Shown: positions 53,890-63,175, counted from the stretch's first letter. The stretch is DNA of 64,000 nt from Janthinobacterium agaricidamnosum NBRC 102515 = DSM 9628 (GCF_000723165.1 NZ_HG322949.1:4147753-4211752), one strand, 5' to 3'. Notes: generated from the sequence alone by a model not told the origin. Translations and numbers: made by a program.

Positions 53890-56241
53890 TTATCGGGTGC
53901 GCCAGACACCGCCCACCGCTTCTCCGGCCTGGGTCAGGCGTTCGATGACTTCGCGGGCGATGCTGGCCGACTTGGCTTGTTCGGCCTTGACGCGGGCGGC
54001 GGCCAACGTCGCCGAAAAACCGCCCTGGTCTGCCTGTAATTTTGCTTGCAAGGCAGCCAGTTCCTGTTGCTGCTCTTGTTCGAAGCGGGTTTCCCGCTCC
54101 AGTAATTGTTGCTTGGCAATCGCCATCAAACGCGTGGTGTCCGCCGCTTTGCGTTGCAAGGCGGCATGCGCTTGTGCACTGGTCAGCAAGTCTTTTTGCG
54201 CCGCCAATTTTTCCTGGCTCGCTTGCTGCGCGGCTTGTTCTTCCACTTCGCGCTGTAACATCGCATCGGCCTGTTCCTGCTCGATACGAACTCGCGCGGC
54301 GGCGGAGATCGCCAGGTTTTTCTCCGATTCCAGGCGGCTGGCGATCGCTTTCGAGGCGCGCTCTTCGGACGCGGTCGCCTGACGCTGCTGCACCAGCTTT
54401 TGTTCGATCAAGGCCAGCGACTCGCGTTCGGCACGCACAAAATCTTGTTCCAGCGCCAGCAATTCAGCGGCGGCAGCCGCTTTTTGATGCTCGATGCGGG
54501 CCCGTTCGCTATGCACCTGGCCCAGTTCCACAGCCAAGCGCGCCTGTGCCTGCACGGCTTGCGCAGCGGCAGCTTTTTGTTCGCCTTCGACCAGCGCCTG
54601 GTCCATCAGGATGCGCATCGCATCGGCGGCTTTATCGGCGGCTTCCTTCAATGCCTGCTCGGCTTGCCGCTGCTCGCGCAAGACAGAAGCCTGCGCCTGT
54701 TCGGCCTGGATACGCGCTTGCGCGGCATCAAAAGCGGCTTGTTCGGCTGCCCGTTTTTCTTTCAGGGCGGCAATCGCTTGCTGCTCCGCGCTAGCGCGGG
54801 CTTGCTCAGCATCCAGCAAACACGCCGCTTGCTGCGCCTTTTGCGACGCCAGTTCAGCCTGGGCTTGTTGCGCTTCGACATGGGCCGCGATAGCCGTGAT
54901 TTCGGCTTGCTCGGCGGCATTCTGTTGCGCCGCCAGTTCGGCAGCCTTGCGCGTCAATTCCGCACGTTCATGGGCCAAACGGGCGGCATGTTGCTGCTCT
55001 TCCGATTCCAGCACGGCGGCAGCGGCGGCGGCTTGCTGCGCCGCTTCGCGTTGACGCGCATGTTCCATCGCAATGGTTTCTGCCTCGACCTTGGCGTGGC
55101 CCTGGATTTCAGCATCCTGTTCGGCGGCGATGCGCGCCAGCGCAACCGTGCGTAATTGACGGTCGACTTCGATGCGCGCCTCGGTTGCGGCCAAGATACG
55201 CAGGTCGGCGTCGCGGCGCGCTTCGGCGCTGGCGGCGGCGATCATTTCCAGGCGTTCGCGGTGGATCGCCGCATCGCGCAATTCTTTTTCGGTTTGCAAA
55301 CGCAGGCGCAGCGATTGCGCCGCATGGCGTTCGGATTCCGCTTGCGCCAGAGCAATCGCTTCACGCTCTTGCTCCAGGTGTGCCAAGGCGCGGGCCTCTT
55401 CCAGCGCGCGCACTTCGGCGGCGGCGCGGTTGAATGCCGATTCCAGCGCGATCTGGTCGGCCCGCTCGCGCTGCATCGTCAATTCCAGCGCTTCGCCTTC
55501 CGCTTCGGCCAGCATTTGCGCGGTTTGACGCGCGCCATGGGCGTGACGTTCGCGCTCGCGCGCCAGCACGCTCAGGCGCGCATCGGCCGATGCGATGCCG
55601 ACCATCTGATCTTTGGCCGCCTGCACGGCGGCAACCCGCTCCACCGCTTGCAGACGGGCTTGTTCGGTTTGTTGCTGCAATTCTTCGGACGCGCGTGCCG
55701 CTTGTTCGGCCAGCTCGGAATGCACGGCGATCTGTTCGCTGGCGCGCAAGCGGTTTTCCTGCTCGGCCCGGGCACGCTGTTCGGCGGCCACGCGAATTTG
55801 CGTATCGGATTCGACGCGGGCGCGCAATTCGGCGGTTTCCTGCTTCACCGCTTCCAGCCGGGCCACGCTGGCCAGCGCGGCGGCACGCATGGTTTCCAGC
55901 CGTTCGCGGTTGGCGGCGATCGCGTCTTCGGCGGCATCGGCATTTTGCTGCGCGGCGGCGGTGGCGGCGGCATCGATCGCGGCGCGGTCTTCGGCCAGCG
56001 AACGGACCCGGGCTTCAGCCAGCGCACGGGTTTCGGCGGCGCAAGTGGCCTTGGCTTCCGCTTCGACCCGGGCGATGGCTTCGTGGATCGCCTTCATTTC
56101 CATCTGCTCGCGGCCGGCCACGGCTGGTCCCGCTATCGCCACTACATCTTCTTGCTCATGCACCACGCCAGCCACCTGATCGTCCGGCAATTGGTCGATG
56201 GTCAGGGTATCGCTGTTGCGTTGATCTTGTTGTGCTTGCAT
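53890..56241 (-). CDS. Large Ala/Glu/Gln-rich coiled-coil protein
   Basis: The product has 783 residues. After about 50 acidic N-terminal residues (TIDQLPDDQVAGVVHEQEDV) nearly the entire chain is heptad-repeating, Ala/Glu/Gln/Arg rich (for example ALAEARVRSLAEDRAAIDAA), with no transmembrane segment or signal peptide seen. No enzyme domain is recognisable. It resembles cytoskeletal or tropomyosin-like proteins by composition only. The ATG at 56241 is preceded by GAGAA; the frame is open to 56331. It is monocistronic between an orphan antitoxin and a two-gene membrane-protein unit. Confidence 0.7.
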   Translation of the reverse strand: MQAQQDQRNSDTLTIDQLPDDQVAGVVHEQEDVVAIAGPAVAGREQMEMKAIHEAIARVEAEAKATCAAETRALAEARVRSLAEDRAAIDAAATAAAQQNADAAEDAIAANRERLETMRAAALASVARLEAVKQETAELRARVESDTQIRVAAEQRARAEQENRLRASEQIAVHSELAEQAARASEELQQQTEQARLQAVERVAAVQAAKDQMVGIASADARLSVLARERERHAHGARQTAQMLAEAEGEALELTMQRERADQIALESAFNRAAAEVRALEEARALAHLEQEREAIALAQAESERHAAQSLRLRLQTEKELRDAAIHRERLEMIAAASAEARRDADLRILAATEARIEVDRQLRTVALARIAAEQDAEIQGHAKVEAETIAMEHARQREAAQQAAAAAAVLESEEQQHAARLAHERAELTRKAAELAAQQNAAEQAEITAIAAHVEAQQAQAELASQKAQQAACLLDAEQARASAEQQAIAALKEKRAAEQAAFDAAQARIQAEQAQASVLREQRQAEQALKEAADKAADAMRILMDQALVEGEQKAAAAQAVQAQARLAVELGQVHSERARIEHQKAAAAAELLALEQDFVRAERESLALIEQKLVQQRQATASEERASKAIASRLESEKNLAISAAARVRIEQEQADAMLQREVEEQAAQQASQEKLAAQKDLLTSAQAHAALQRKAADTTRLMAIAKQQLLERETRFEQEQQQELAALQAKLQADQGGFSATLAAARVKAEQAKSASIAREVIERLTQAGEAVGGVWRTR

Positions 56242-56407
56242 GAGTTTCTCGCTGTCTGGGTATGTTCCGAACGACTGACGGAATTTCTTAGTACCCATTA
56301 TCGGGCAGCACCCAAACAGACCGAGCAGCAAGCAGAGGGGGAAATGCCCCCCTTTTCATGATTTATCGCGCGTTAACGTTGTCGCTTAAATAATTTCCCC
56401 AGCAGAA

Positions 56408-56770
56408 TTATCGAGGACGCTTGGGGAAAAGGTAGCTCATGATGGCGATGAAACCGATGCCCGTTTGAACCACCGTCGCACCGATCAATGCCATCACCAC
56501 ATTGGACGTGATCAAGCGATCAGCCGCTGGCATCGGGGGCGATGCCAGCATCCTGGCGCTATCGTGTGCAAATGCATCACGAATGAATGACATGACGCCC
56601 ATATTGAGCCAGATAAAAATTCCGCAAACGACCGCGACCATGCAACCGCGAAACCACATGTCTGCTGTCATGCTGCGTGCTGTGGCAGACTCAACTGGCG
56701 TCGGTCCCAGCCTGGCTTCTTCGTCACCAAGAATAACCGTTCTACCTTGGCCGGCACGATGCAGGCTCAC
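56408..56770 (-). CDS. Small two-helix membrane protein
   Basis: The product has 120 residues. Two predicted transmembrane segments (about 42-64, GCMVAVVCGIFIWLNMGVM, and about 90-113, NVVMALIGATVVQTGIGFIA) flank a short periplasmic or cytosolic loop. No family recognised. Its start overlaps the stop of the upstream small gene by 4 nt, so the two are translationally coupled. Confidence 0.55.
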   Translation of the reverse strand: MSLHRAGQGRTVILGDEEARLGPTPVESATARSMTADMWFRGCMVAVVCGIFIWLNMGVMSFIRDAFAHDSARMLASPPMPAADRLITSNVVMALIGATVVQTGIGFIAIMSYLFPKRPR

Positions 56771-56967
56771 CGCAAAATGACCTTGACATCTTGTTCCTTG
56801 TGCCGAATGGTGACACTGCCATCCTCATTTTCATTGCGGCTAACGACGTTCAACAACGCAATCGCCTTGCGAAGAACCTCAGCCTTCGAAGCAGCACCAT
56901 AGTGTATCTTGAGATCTTCCAAGGTGTTATCAAGCTTGCTATCAATATTAAATGATGTGATTGCCAT
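56767..56967 (-). CDS. Small ribbon-helix-helix-like protein
   Basis: The product has 66 residues. The pattern KLDNTLEDLKIHYGAASKAEVLRKAIALLN suggests a short RHH or helical dimer of the kind found in small antitoxin-like regulators. The C-terminal strand HKEQDVKVILR is basic. It is coupled by ATGA to the membrane protein gene. Together they may be a small regulator-membrane unit; no known module with both is recalled. Confidence 0.5.
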   Translation of the reverse strand: MAITSFNIDSKLDNTLEDLKIHYGAASKAEVLRKAIALLNVVSRNENEDGSVTIRHKEQDVKVILR

Positions 56968-57063
56968 AGTTTTTCCTCAGAAATTTCACATAGAATCTAC
57001 ATTGATTCTATATCAAAACCCAATAAAATCAAGATTTACAAGGAAGTGCAGCCGATTCATCCC

Positions 57064-58077
57064 TTACACGGGCCACAACGGCGCCTCATCCATCAGCGCC
57101 ACTTGTTCGCGCAATTCCAGGATGCGGTCTTGCCAGTAACGTTGCGTGTTAAACCATGGAAATGCGACGGGAAAGGCCGGGTCATCCCAGCGGCGCGCCA
57201 GCCAGGCCGAATAATGAATCAGGCGCAAGGTGCGCAACGCTTCGACCAGGTACAGCTGGCGCGGCTCGAAATCGCAGAAATCCTCGTAACCGGCCAGGAT
57301 ATCGCTCATCTGGCGCACCTGGTCGCTGCGTTCGCCCGACAACATCATCCACAAATCCTGGATCGCCGGTCCCATGCGGCTATCGTCGAAATCGACGAAG
57401 TGCGGCCCGGCGTCGGTCCACAGCACGTTGCCGCCATGACAATCACCGTGCAGGCGCAACAGGCTGACCTCGCCGGCCCGCTCATAGCAGCGCCTGACGC
57501 CATCGAGCGCCTGCCGCACCACGCTGGAATAGGCGGCCAGTAATTCCGGTGGAATGAAATCGTTGGCCAGCAAAAAGTCGCGCGGCTCGATGCCAAAGGT
57601 GTCCGGATTCAGCGCCGGCCGTTCCCGGTAAGACGCCAGGCCGCCGACGGCATGGATGCGGCCGATGAAGCGCCCGATCCATTCCAGCGTCAGCGGATCG
57701 TCCAGCTCGGGCGCGCGACCGCCATGGCGCGGAAACACCGCGAAACGGAAATCCTTGAACTGGTGCAAGGTCGAGCCATTTAATGCCAGCGCCGGCACCA
57801 CCGGGATTTCGCGCTCCACCAGTTCGCCCACAAAGGCGTGCTCTTCGAGGATGGCCTGGTCGCTCCAGCGTTGCGGCCGGTAAAACTTGGCCACCAGCGG
57901 CGGGCTGTCTTCGATGCCGACCTGATATACCCGGTTTTCATAACTATTCAGCGCCAGCAGGCGGCCGTCGCCGTGCAAGCCGACACTGTCGAGGGCGTCG
58001 AGCACGCAATCCGGGCTCAGTTCGGAAAAGGGATGGACAGGTTTGGCGTCGTCAGTCGGCTGGTTTTTGGTATGCAT
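57064..58077 (-). CDS. srkA: Stress response kinase SrkA (YihE/RdoA)
   Basis: The product has 337 residues. It is a choline-kinase-like protein kinase: LNSYENRVYQVG and LVAKFYRPQRWSDQAILEEH in the N lobe, the catalytic LLRLHGDCHGGNVLW and the metal motif HFVDFDDSRMGPAIQDLWM. SrkA phosphorylates proteins (Ser/Thr) and protects cells from stress in enterobacteria. The ATG at 58077 matches the family start; an in-frame ATG at 58086 is also possible. It is divergent from the UPF0149 gene. Confidence 0.9.
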   Translation of the reverse strand: MHTKNQPTDDAKPVHPFSELSPDCVLDALDSVGLHGDGRLLALNSYENRVYQVGIEDSPPLVAKFYRPQRWSDQAILEEHAFVGELVEREIPVVPALALNGSTLHQFKDFRFAVFPRHGGRAPELDDPLTLEWIGRFIGRIHAVGGLASYRERPALNPDTFGIEPRDFLLANDFIPPELLAAYSSVVRQALDGVRRCYERAGEVSLLRLHGDCHGGNVLWTDAGPHFVDFDDSRMGPAIQDLWMMLSGERSDQVRQMSDILAGYEDFCDFEPRQLYLVEALRTLRLIHYSAWLARRWDDPAFPVAFPWFNTQRYWQDRILELREQVALMDEAPLWPV

Positions 58078-58179
58078 ACGCAGCATTGTAAGGCCCCCCA
58101 CCCCGCGGTTGCGCAAACTGTTGGTCGTTCGGCCGCCGCAGGGCGTATACTGTCACCTTCCATCCATTAAGAGCACGCC

Positions 58180-58890
58180 ATGCAACTCGACCAGCCTTTA
58201 TCAGAAAAAGAATTCGACGAACTAGACCAATTCCTGTTGTCGGAGCGCAGCCCCGAAGACGCGATGACGATGGACACCCTGCACGGTTACCTGACCGCCG
58301 TCGCGATCGGCCCGGAAACCATCATGCCGGCCGAATGGCTGCCGCGAGTCTGGGGCGAAGACGGCAAGGTTGCGCCACAATTCAAGAACGCCAAGGAAGA
58401 AGAACGCATCGTCAACCTGATCATGCGCTTCATGAATGAAGTGCTGGTCACGTTCGAAGTGGCACCAAAGGAATTCGAGCCGCTGTTCGTCGAGCATGAA
58501 TACGAAGGCCAGACCCTGATCGACGCCGAAGCGTGGTGCTGGGGTTTCTGGGAAGGCATGGAATTGCGTAACGGTTCCTGGGATGAAATCTGGGATTCGG
58601 AAGTCGGCGATTTGATGCAGCCGATTTATCTGCTGGGCGCCGACGAAATCGAAGAAGAAGAATTGAAGCTGGTCGAAGATCCGGTCAAGGCCCATAAACT
58701 GGCGCTGGACCTGGAAGCGAACTTGCCGAACATCTACCGTTTCTGGGTGCCGCGCCGCAAACCGGCGGTACAAACCATCAAGCGCGAAGAACCGAAAGTC
58801 GGCCGCAACGACGACTGCCCCTGCGGCAGCGGCAAGAAATTCAAGAAATGCTGCGGCGCTGAATCGGCGACGGAAGCGGCGGCGGAATAA
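58180..58890 (+). CDS. UPF0149 (YecA) family protein with SEC-C zinc motif
   Basis: The product has 236 residues. The YecA/UPF0149 helical domain ([30 protein letters not shown]) precedes a C-terminal SEC-C motif [18 protein letters not shown] (Cys-X-Cys...Cys-Cys), as in SecA, which binds zinc and contacts ribosome or SecB-like partners. YecA is reported as a SecA-related chaperone. The ATG at 58180 fits the family. A strong terminator follows. Confidence 0.9.
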   Translation: MQLDQPLSEKEFDELDQFLLSERSPEDAMTMDTLHGYLTAVAIGPETIMPAEWLPRVWGEDGKVAPQFKNAKEEERIVNLIMRFMNEVLVTFEVAPKEFEPLFVEHEYEGQTLIDAEAWCWGFWEGMELRNGSWDEIWDSEVGDLMQPIYLLGADEIEEEELKLVEDPVKAHKLALDLEANLPNIYRFWVPRRKPAVQTIKREEPKVGRNDDCPCGSGKKFKKCCGAESATEAAAE

Positions 58891-58923
58891 TTATTAAAAG
58901 AAGCACGCAGACAGCAATACCGG

Positions 58924-58951
58924 CGGCCGTTCAGTTGAACGGCCGTTTTTT
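58924..58951 (+). terminator. Rho-independent terminator of the UPF0149 gene, overlapping the hmuV end
   Basis: CGGCCGTTC-AGTT-GAACGGCCG followed by TTTTTT is a strong terminator on the plus strand. The same bases encode the last residues (RPFN) and stop of hmuV on the minus strand, so the two convergent genes share it. Confidence 0.88.
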
Positions 58952-59734
58952 ATTACGCGCAGGAATCACGCACACATCACCGTCAGCGTTTATGGCGGTA
59001 TTCAACGCGATGCCATACAGCGCTTCCAGCGCCGGCAGCGCCGCCGCATCGCTGGCCATGTCGCCCACCAACTGGCCAGACTTGACCAGCAATAGCCGGT
59101 CGAAGCCGAGCAATGCGTGATTAATATCATGCAAGATCGCAACGATGGCGTGGCCATGTTGCGATGCAAAGTTGTCCATGCTTTCCAACAAGTCGAATTG
59201 CAAGCCCGGATCGAGCGAAGCCAGCGGTTCATCGACCAGTATCAAGCCCGGCTCGGCATCCCACAGTTGCGCGAAGATGCGCGCCAGTTGTACCCGCGCC
59301 TGCTCGCCGCCGGACAGGCTATCGAGCCGGCGTCCCAGCAAATGGCCGGCGTGGGCCAGCGCCGCCGCGCCGCGCACGATCTCCGGCAAGTACGGATCGT
59401 GTTCGCGCACCACCCGGCCCAGTCCGATCACCAGCTCCGCCATCAAGCCGAAGGCGACGTCGCCGGCTTGCGGCAGCACCGCGCGGCGCCGGCTCAATGC
59501 GGCCAGATTCCAGTCCGCCAGCGAGCGGCCGGCAAACAGTACCTGGCCCGACTCCGGCTTCAATTCGCGCGCCATCAACTTCAGCAAGGTGGACTTGCCG
59601 GCGCCGCTGGGGCCGAGGATCGCGATGCGTTCACCGCCGGCGATGGCGATGTCGAACGGGCCGAAGAACTGCTGGCCCAGTTTAGCGCTGGCAAATTTCA
59701 GGCGCAACAGTGATTGGCTATGGTGTTCTGTCAT
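58931..59734 (-). CDS. hmuV: Haem ABC transporter ATPase HmuV
   Basis: The product has 267 residues. It is an ABC ATPase with Walker A GPSGAGKST, signature LSGGEQARVQLARIF, Walker B LILVDEPLASLD and switch His in LHDINHA. The length and place after the permease fit HmuV. The ATG at 59734 follows the permease stop by 7 nt; the GTG at 59740 is less likely. It couples ATP hydrolysis to haem uptake through HmuU. Confidence 0.9.
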   Translation of the reverse strand: MTEHHSQSLLRLKFASAKLGQQFFGPFDIAIAGGERIAILGPSGAGKSTLLKLMARELKPESGQVLFAGRSLADWNLAALSRRRAVLPQAGDVAFGLMAELVIGLGRVVREHDPYLPEIVRGAAALAHAGHLLGRRLDSLSGGEQARVQLARIFAQLWDAEPGLILVDEPLASLDPGLQFDLLESMDNFASQHGHAIVAILHDINHALLGFDRLLLVKSGQLVGDMASDAAALPALEALYGIALNTAINADGDVCVIPARNKKRPFN

Positions 59735-59741
59735 GTGCACA

Positions 59742-60785
59742 TTAAATGGTTTTGTGGCGGAAGCGGCGCAGCAGCATCAGGAAGAATGGTCCGCCCAGCA
59801 GCGCCGTGAAAATCCCGACCGGCACTTCGGCCGGAATGGCCACGGTGCGCGCCAGCGTGTCGGCCACCAGCAGCAGCAAGCCGCCGGCCAGCATCGACAA
59901 CGGCAGCACCTTGCGCTGGTCCGCGCCCAGCCAGGTGCGCACCAGGTGCGGTCCGATCAAGCCGATGAAACCGATGCCGCCGCACCAGGCGATGGCGATC
60001 CCGGTCAGCAGGGCGACCAGCAGCACCACTTGGGTGCGCAGCCGGCCGACGTCGATCCCGACATGCATCGCCGCCGCTTCGCCCAGCGCCAGCGCATTCA
60101 TCGCGCGGGTCAGGTAGCGCACCGCCCACAGCGCGGCGGCCAGCACCAGCAGCAGCGCGCCGACTTGCAGCCAGCTGCCGGCCGCCAGCGATCCCAGCGT
60201 CCAGAAGGTAATCGTGCGCAACTGGTCGTCGTTGGCGATGTAGACGCACAAGCCCATCACCGCCACCGTCACCGCGTTCAAGGCGACGCCGGTCAGCAGC
60301 AAGCCGACGATGGAACCGGGCGTGGCCCAGCGCGCCACCTTGTCGAGCACGGCGCAAATCAGCATCGCGCCGCAAAACGCCGCGGCCGGCAACAGCCAGA
60401 TCCGCATGCCGGGCGCCAGGTGCAGGCCGGCCGACAGCACGATGGTCAGCGCGCCGGCGCACGCGGCCCCGCTGCTGATGCCGAGCAGGCCGGGATCGGC
60501 CAGCGGATTGCGGAACAAGCCCTGCGTCAGCGCGCCGGCCAGCGCCAGCGCGGCGCCGATCAGGATGGAAAACAGCGCGCGCGGCAAGCGTATATTCCAC
60601 AGCACATAACTGCCGCCGCCGGCCTGGGCGTCTTTCAAGAACGGCGCGCTCCAGTCCTGCCACGACACGGCCACCGCGCCGGCCTGCACCGCGACCAGCA
60701 GCACCAGCAGCAGCGCGACGATGAGCAGCAGCGCCGGACGCGGACGGATCGGCATGGCCGGCCGCGCCAGGGCCGCCTGGCTCAT
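59742..60785 (-). CDS. hmuU: Haem ABC transporter permease HmuU (FecCD family)
   Basis: The product has 347 residues and about 10 helices. It is a FecCD permease: RLPRALFSILIGAALALAGA, FRNPLADPGLLGISSGAACAG, GGIGFIGLIGPHLVRTWLG (ATPase contact) and PAEVPVGIFTALLGGPFFL. Its ATG overlaps the HmuT stop by 4 nt. The frame is open farther upstream, but that part lies inside hmuT. Confidence 0.92.
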   Translation of the reverse strand: MSQAALARPAMPIRPRPALLLIVALLLVLLVAVQAGAVAVSWQDWSAPFLKDAQAGGGSYVLWNIRLPRALFSILIGAALALAGALTQGLFRNPLADPGLLGISSGAACAGALTIVLSAGLHLAPGMRIWLLPAAAFCGAMLICAVLDKVARWATPGSIVGLLLTGVALNAVTVAVMGLCVYIANDDQLRTITFWTLGSLAAGSWLQVGALLLVLAAALWAVRYLTRAMNALALGEAAAMHVGIDVGRLRTQVVLLVALLTGIAIAWCGGIGFIGLIGPHLVRTWLGADQRKVLPLSMLAGGLLLLVADTLARTVAIPAEVPVGIFTALLGGPFFLMLLRRFRHKTI

Positions 60786-61681
60786 GCCGGCATCGCCTTG
60801 ACGAGCGCGGCGTCGAGCGCGGCGACCGCGGCCGGCAGGCGCGGACCGAAGCCGAGCAGGTACATCGCTTCCAGCGACACCACGCGGCGGCTGCGCCCGG
60901 CCGGGGTTTGTTCCAGTCCCGGCAGTTTGAGGATGCCGTCGACGCCGCCGGACGCCTGCACGCCCTGGTCGGTGACCAGCACCACGTCGGGCCGCGCGGC
61001 GATCACCGCTTCCGGCGTCAGCGGCTTGTAGCCGGCAAAACCGGCAGGACCGCCCAGCACGTTCAGCGCGCCGGCATAGGCGATCATCGCGTCGGCGCCG
61101 GTATCGCGTCCGCCGACCATGATCTGGTTCGGCGCATGCGCCAGCACGAACAGCACCCGCACCGGCGCGTGCTTGCGGCGCGCCTGCTCTTGCCGCGTCG
61201 CGCTCCATTGCTGCTGCAGCGTTTGCGCCAGCCGTGCCGCCGGTTCATCGCGGCCGATGATCTGGCCGACCCGCCTGATGCGTTCCAGCAGTCCTTCAAA
61301 GCGGTAATTGGAATTCATCACCGTCACCGGGATGCCGGCCGCCTTCACCTGCTGCAAGACCGTCGGCGGGCCGGCTTCCTCGGTGGCGATGACATCGGTC
61401 GGCGCCAGCGCCAGCACGCCTTCGGACGACAGCGTGCGGGCATAACCGACGCTGGGCAGTTTTTGCGCGCTGGCCGGATACAGCGAGGTGGTGTCGACGC
61501 CGACCAGGTCGGCCTCGGCGCTCAGCGCGTAGACGATCTCGGTCAGCGCGCCGCCGACGCTGACGATGCGGCGCGGCTTGCCGGCCGCCGCCAGCGCCCG
61601 CAGCGGATCGGCGCCGGCCAGCGCCAACGCGCCCAGGCCCAGCGTTTTCAGCGCGTTGCGGCGCGCACGGAGGGTGCTCAT
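60782..61681 (-). CDS. hmuT: Haem-binding periplasmic protein HmuT
   Basis: The product has 299 residues. An N-terminal signal with RRNALKTLGLGALALAG (Arg pair, possibly Tat) precedes a class III binding-protein fold (RIVSVGGALTEIVYALSAEA; MIAYAGALNVLGG; LTPEAVIAARPDVVLV). The start could be the ATG at 61681, which overlaps the hmuS stop by one base, or the ATG at 61693; the former is preferred for coupling. It delivers haem to HmuUV. Confidence 0.88.
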   Translation of the reverse strand: MSTLRARRNALKTLGLGALALAGADPLRALAAAGKPRRIVSVGGALTEIVYALSAEADLVGVDTTSLYPASAQKLPSVGYARTLSSEGVLALAPTDVIATEEAGPPTVLQQVKAAGIPVTVMNSNYRFEGLLERIRRVGQIIGRDEPAARLAQTLQQQWSATRQEQARRKHAPVRVLFVLAHAPNQIMVGGRDTGADAMIAYAGALNVLGGPAGFAGYKPLTPEAVIAARPDVVLVTDQGVQASGGVDGILKLPGLEQTPAGRSRRVVSLEAMYLLGFGPRLPAAVAALDAALVKAMPA

Positions 61682-62751
61682 CACGCTGCGCATAATTCAT
61701 GCTCCCGCACAACGTTATCGACTACCGCGCGCCATTCGCACAATTCGTGCGCGCCGGGTTTGCGTTCGCCAAAGAACATCACGATGGTGTCGCCCTTGTC
61801 ATCGAATAATTCCAGCGACGTGACCAGGCCGTCGACGGTCGGCTTCCTGACCACCCAGGCGCTGGCGATATGGTCTTCGCGCAAATGCAGGTTGAAACCG
61901 GGATCGAGCACATTGATCCACGGCCCCATCACGGCGACCTTGTGCACCGGCCCGGAATGGATCTGGATCATGCCGGGATTGCCGACAAACGCCATGATGG
62001 ACACGCCCTCGCGCACCGCGTCGTTGAGCAGGTCGAGCACGCAGGATTGGTCGACTTGCTGCACGAAGCGCGCTTCGGCCAGGCGCAAGCCTTGCAGGCG
62101 CGACACCGAGAATTTTTTCAGCAACATGAAAAATTCATGGGTGTCGCGCAAGTCGGCCCAGGCCGCGCGGAAACCGGCCACGTCGATCTGCTCGTCCGGC
62201 AGTTCCGGCGCGCTGGCCGGCACGACGCCGACTGCGATGCCGGCCGTTTGATTGTCGTCGGCAAAACGGCTCACCAGCGTCTCATACGCGGCCAGGTCGC
62301 TATGCGGTTTCAAGAAAATCTTGTGCACGGCGGTGCCGCTGGCGTCGAAAAACTGCAGGCTGCGCTGCGGCTCTTTTTCACCCTGCTCGCTGACTGCGAA
62401 ACCGAAGGCCCACAGCCGGTAAAACACCCGCAGGTCGATCGCGCCGCCCAGCACCAGGCCGATATGGCCGCTGTTGCTGGCCTTGCGGTAGACCCCAATC
62501 TTTTCATGCACGCACGAGGCGTTGCGGGTCAGCGCCATCACTTCGCCGAGCGGTTCCAGCGCCTCGATGATGGTCGGCCAGTCGGGCAGCAAGCGCTGCG
62601 CCGTCATGGCGCCGGTGGCGCCGATATGGGCGGCGATCAATTCGCCTTCGGAAATATCGAGTTGTTCGGCGATGTCGCGGTGGCGCGCTTTCTTTTCGCG
62701 GCGCAAGGTCGCGAAACTGGCCTGGATGGTATTAATCTGCGTGGATTGCAT
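61681..62751 (-). CDS. hmuS: Haem-degrading factor HmuS
   Basis: The product has 356 residues and consists of two tandem HmuS repeats. FATLRREKKARHRDIAEQLD is the start typical of the family; LTRNASCVHEKIGVYRKA and GHIGLVLGGAIDLRVFYRLW lie in the first repeat, MAFVGNPGMIQIHSGPVHKV and LDPGFNLHLREDHIASAWVV in the second. It acts in cytosolic haem handling or degradation to free iron. First of the hmuSTUV set; a small ORF lies 35 bp upstream. Confidence 0.9.
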   Translation of the reverse strand: MQSTQINTIQASFATLRREKKARHRDIAEQLDISEGELIAAHIGATGAMTAQRLLPDWPTIIEALEPLGEVMALTRNASCVHEKIGVYRKASNSGHIGLVLGGAIDLRVFYRLWAFGFAVSEQGEKEPQRSLQFFDASGTAVHKIFLKPHSDLAAYETLVSRFADDNQTAGIAVGVVPASAPELPDEQIDVAGFRAAWADLRDTHEFFMLLKKFSVSRLQGLRLAEARFVQQVDQSCVLDLLNDAVREGVSIMAFVGNPGMIQIHSGPVHKVAVMGPWINVLDPGFNLHLREDHIASAWVVRKPTVDGLVTSLELFDDKGDTIVMFFGERKPGAHELCEWRAVVDNVVREHELCAA

Positions 62752-62786
62752 GACGGTTCCTTTTAAAAGTCATACCGAGCGGAAAC

Positions 62787-63011
62787 TTACGAATGCTGGC
62801 TGGGAGCGGGACTGTCGGCGTCGAGCTTGTTGAGCTCGGACAAGTGCCAGTATTGTTTATCGAAGACATTCGGCATCCTGGCGCTTGTCGCCAGGTGGTG
62901 CATGAAGGCCAGCACCGTGCTTTCCGGCGAAGGGGGAACAGTGCCGCCGGTAGCCGGCGTCGGGGCGCTTCCTGGCAGATACCCCCAGGACAAGGGACAT
63001 TGATGCAGCAC
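62787..63011 (-). CDS. Small protein at the head of the haem operon
   Basis: The product would have 74 residues from a GTG at 63011, preceded by AAAGGAGT with 5-nt spacing, a near-perfect ribosome-binding site. The sequence (LHQCPLSWGYLPGSAPTPAT; KQYWHLSELNKLDADSPAPS) matches no family known to me; it is not HemP/HmuP, which has a conserved LFQG.REV.I.H pattern. A Fur-box-like site lies 150 bp upstream. Coding is supported by the RBS and position, not by homology. Confidence 0.45.
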   Translation of the reverse strand: MLHQCPLSWGYLPGSAPTPATGGTVPPSPESTVLAFMHHLATSARMPNVFDKQYWHLSELNKLDADSPAPSQHS

Positions 63012-63160
63012 GGCGTACTCCTTTGCAGGTGAACACTGGCTGGCTGAAGCTGGCTGGTGGCGAATAATCGACCGGATCAACGCATATCAACGCATCGCTG
63101 CATCGCCGTGCAGGCATGCTGATGCCGTCGGGAGCGCTGATCCTTGAAATCAATTATAAA

Positions 63161-63175
63161 TGAGAATCATTCGCA
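63161..63175. promoter_or_regulatory. Fur-box-like site upstream of the haem operon
   Basis: TGAGAATCATTCGCA fits the 7-1-7 Fur pattern (TGATAATNATTATCA) in 11 of 14 informative positions. It lies between the haem operon and the EamA gene. Iron repression of the operon is expected from such a site. Confidence 0.55.

Noticed and set aside
55156..56361. Open frame opposite the coiled-coil gene
   Set aside because: Repetitive heptad coding produces long opposite frames; no ribosome-binding site or domain is seen.
59786..61208. A longer permease reading frame starting at 61208
   Set aside because: The extra N terminus lies in hmuT and is Arg/Ala rich; the ATG at 60785 overlaps the hmuT stop in the usual coupled way.
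62793..63032. Small plus-strand frame opposite the haem leader ORF
   Set aside because: The minus-strand frame has AAAGGAGT before its start and lies in the haem operon; the plus frame has neither.
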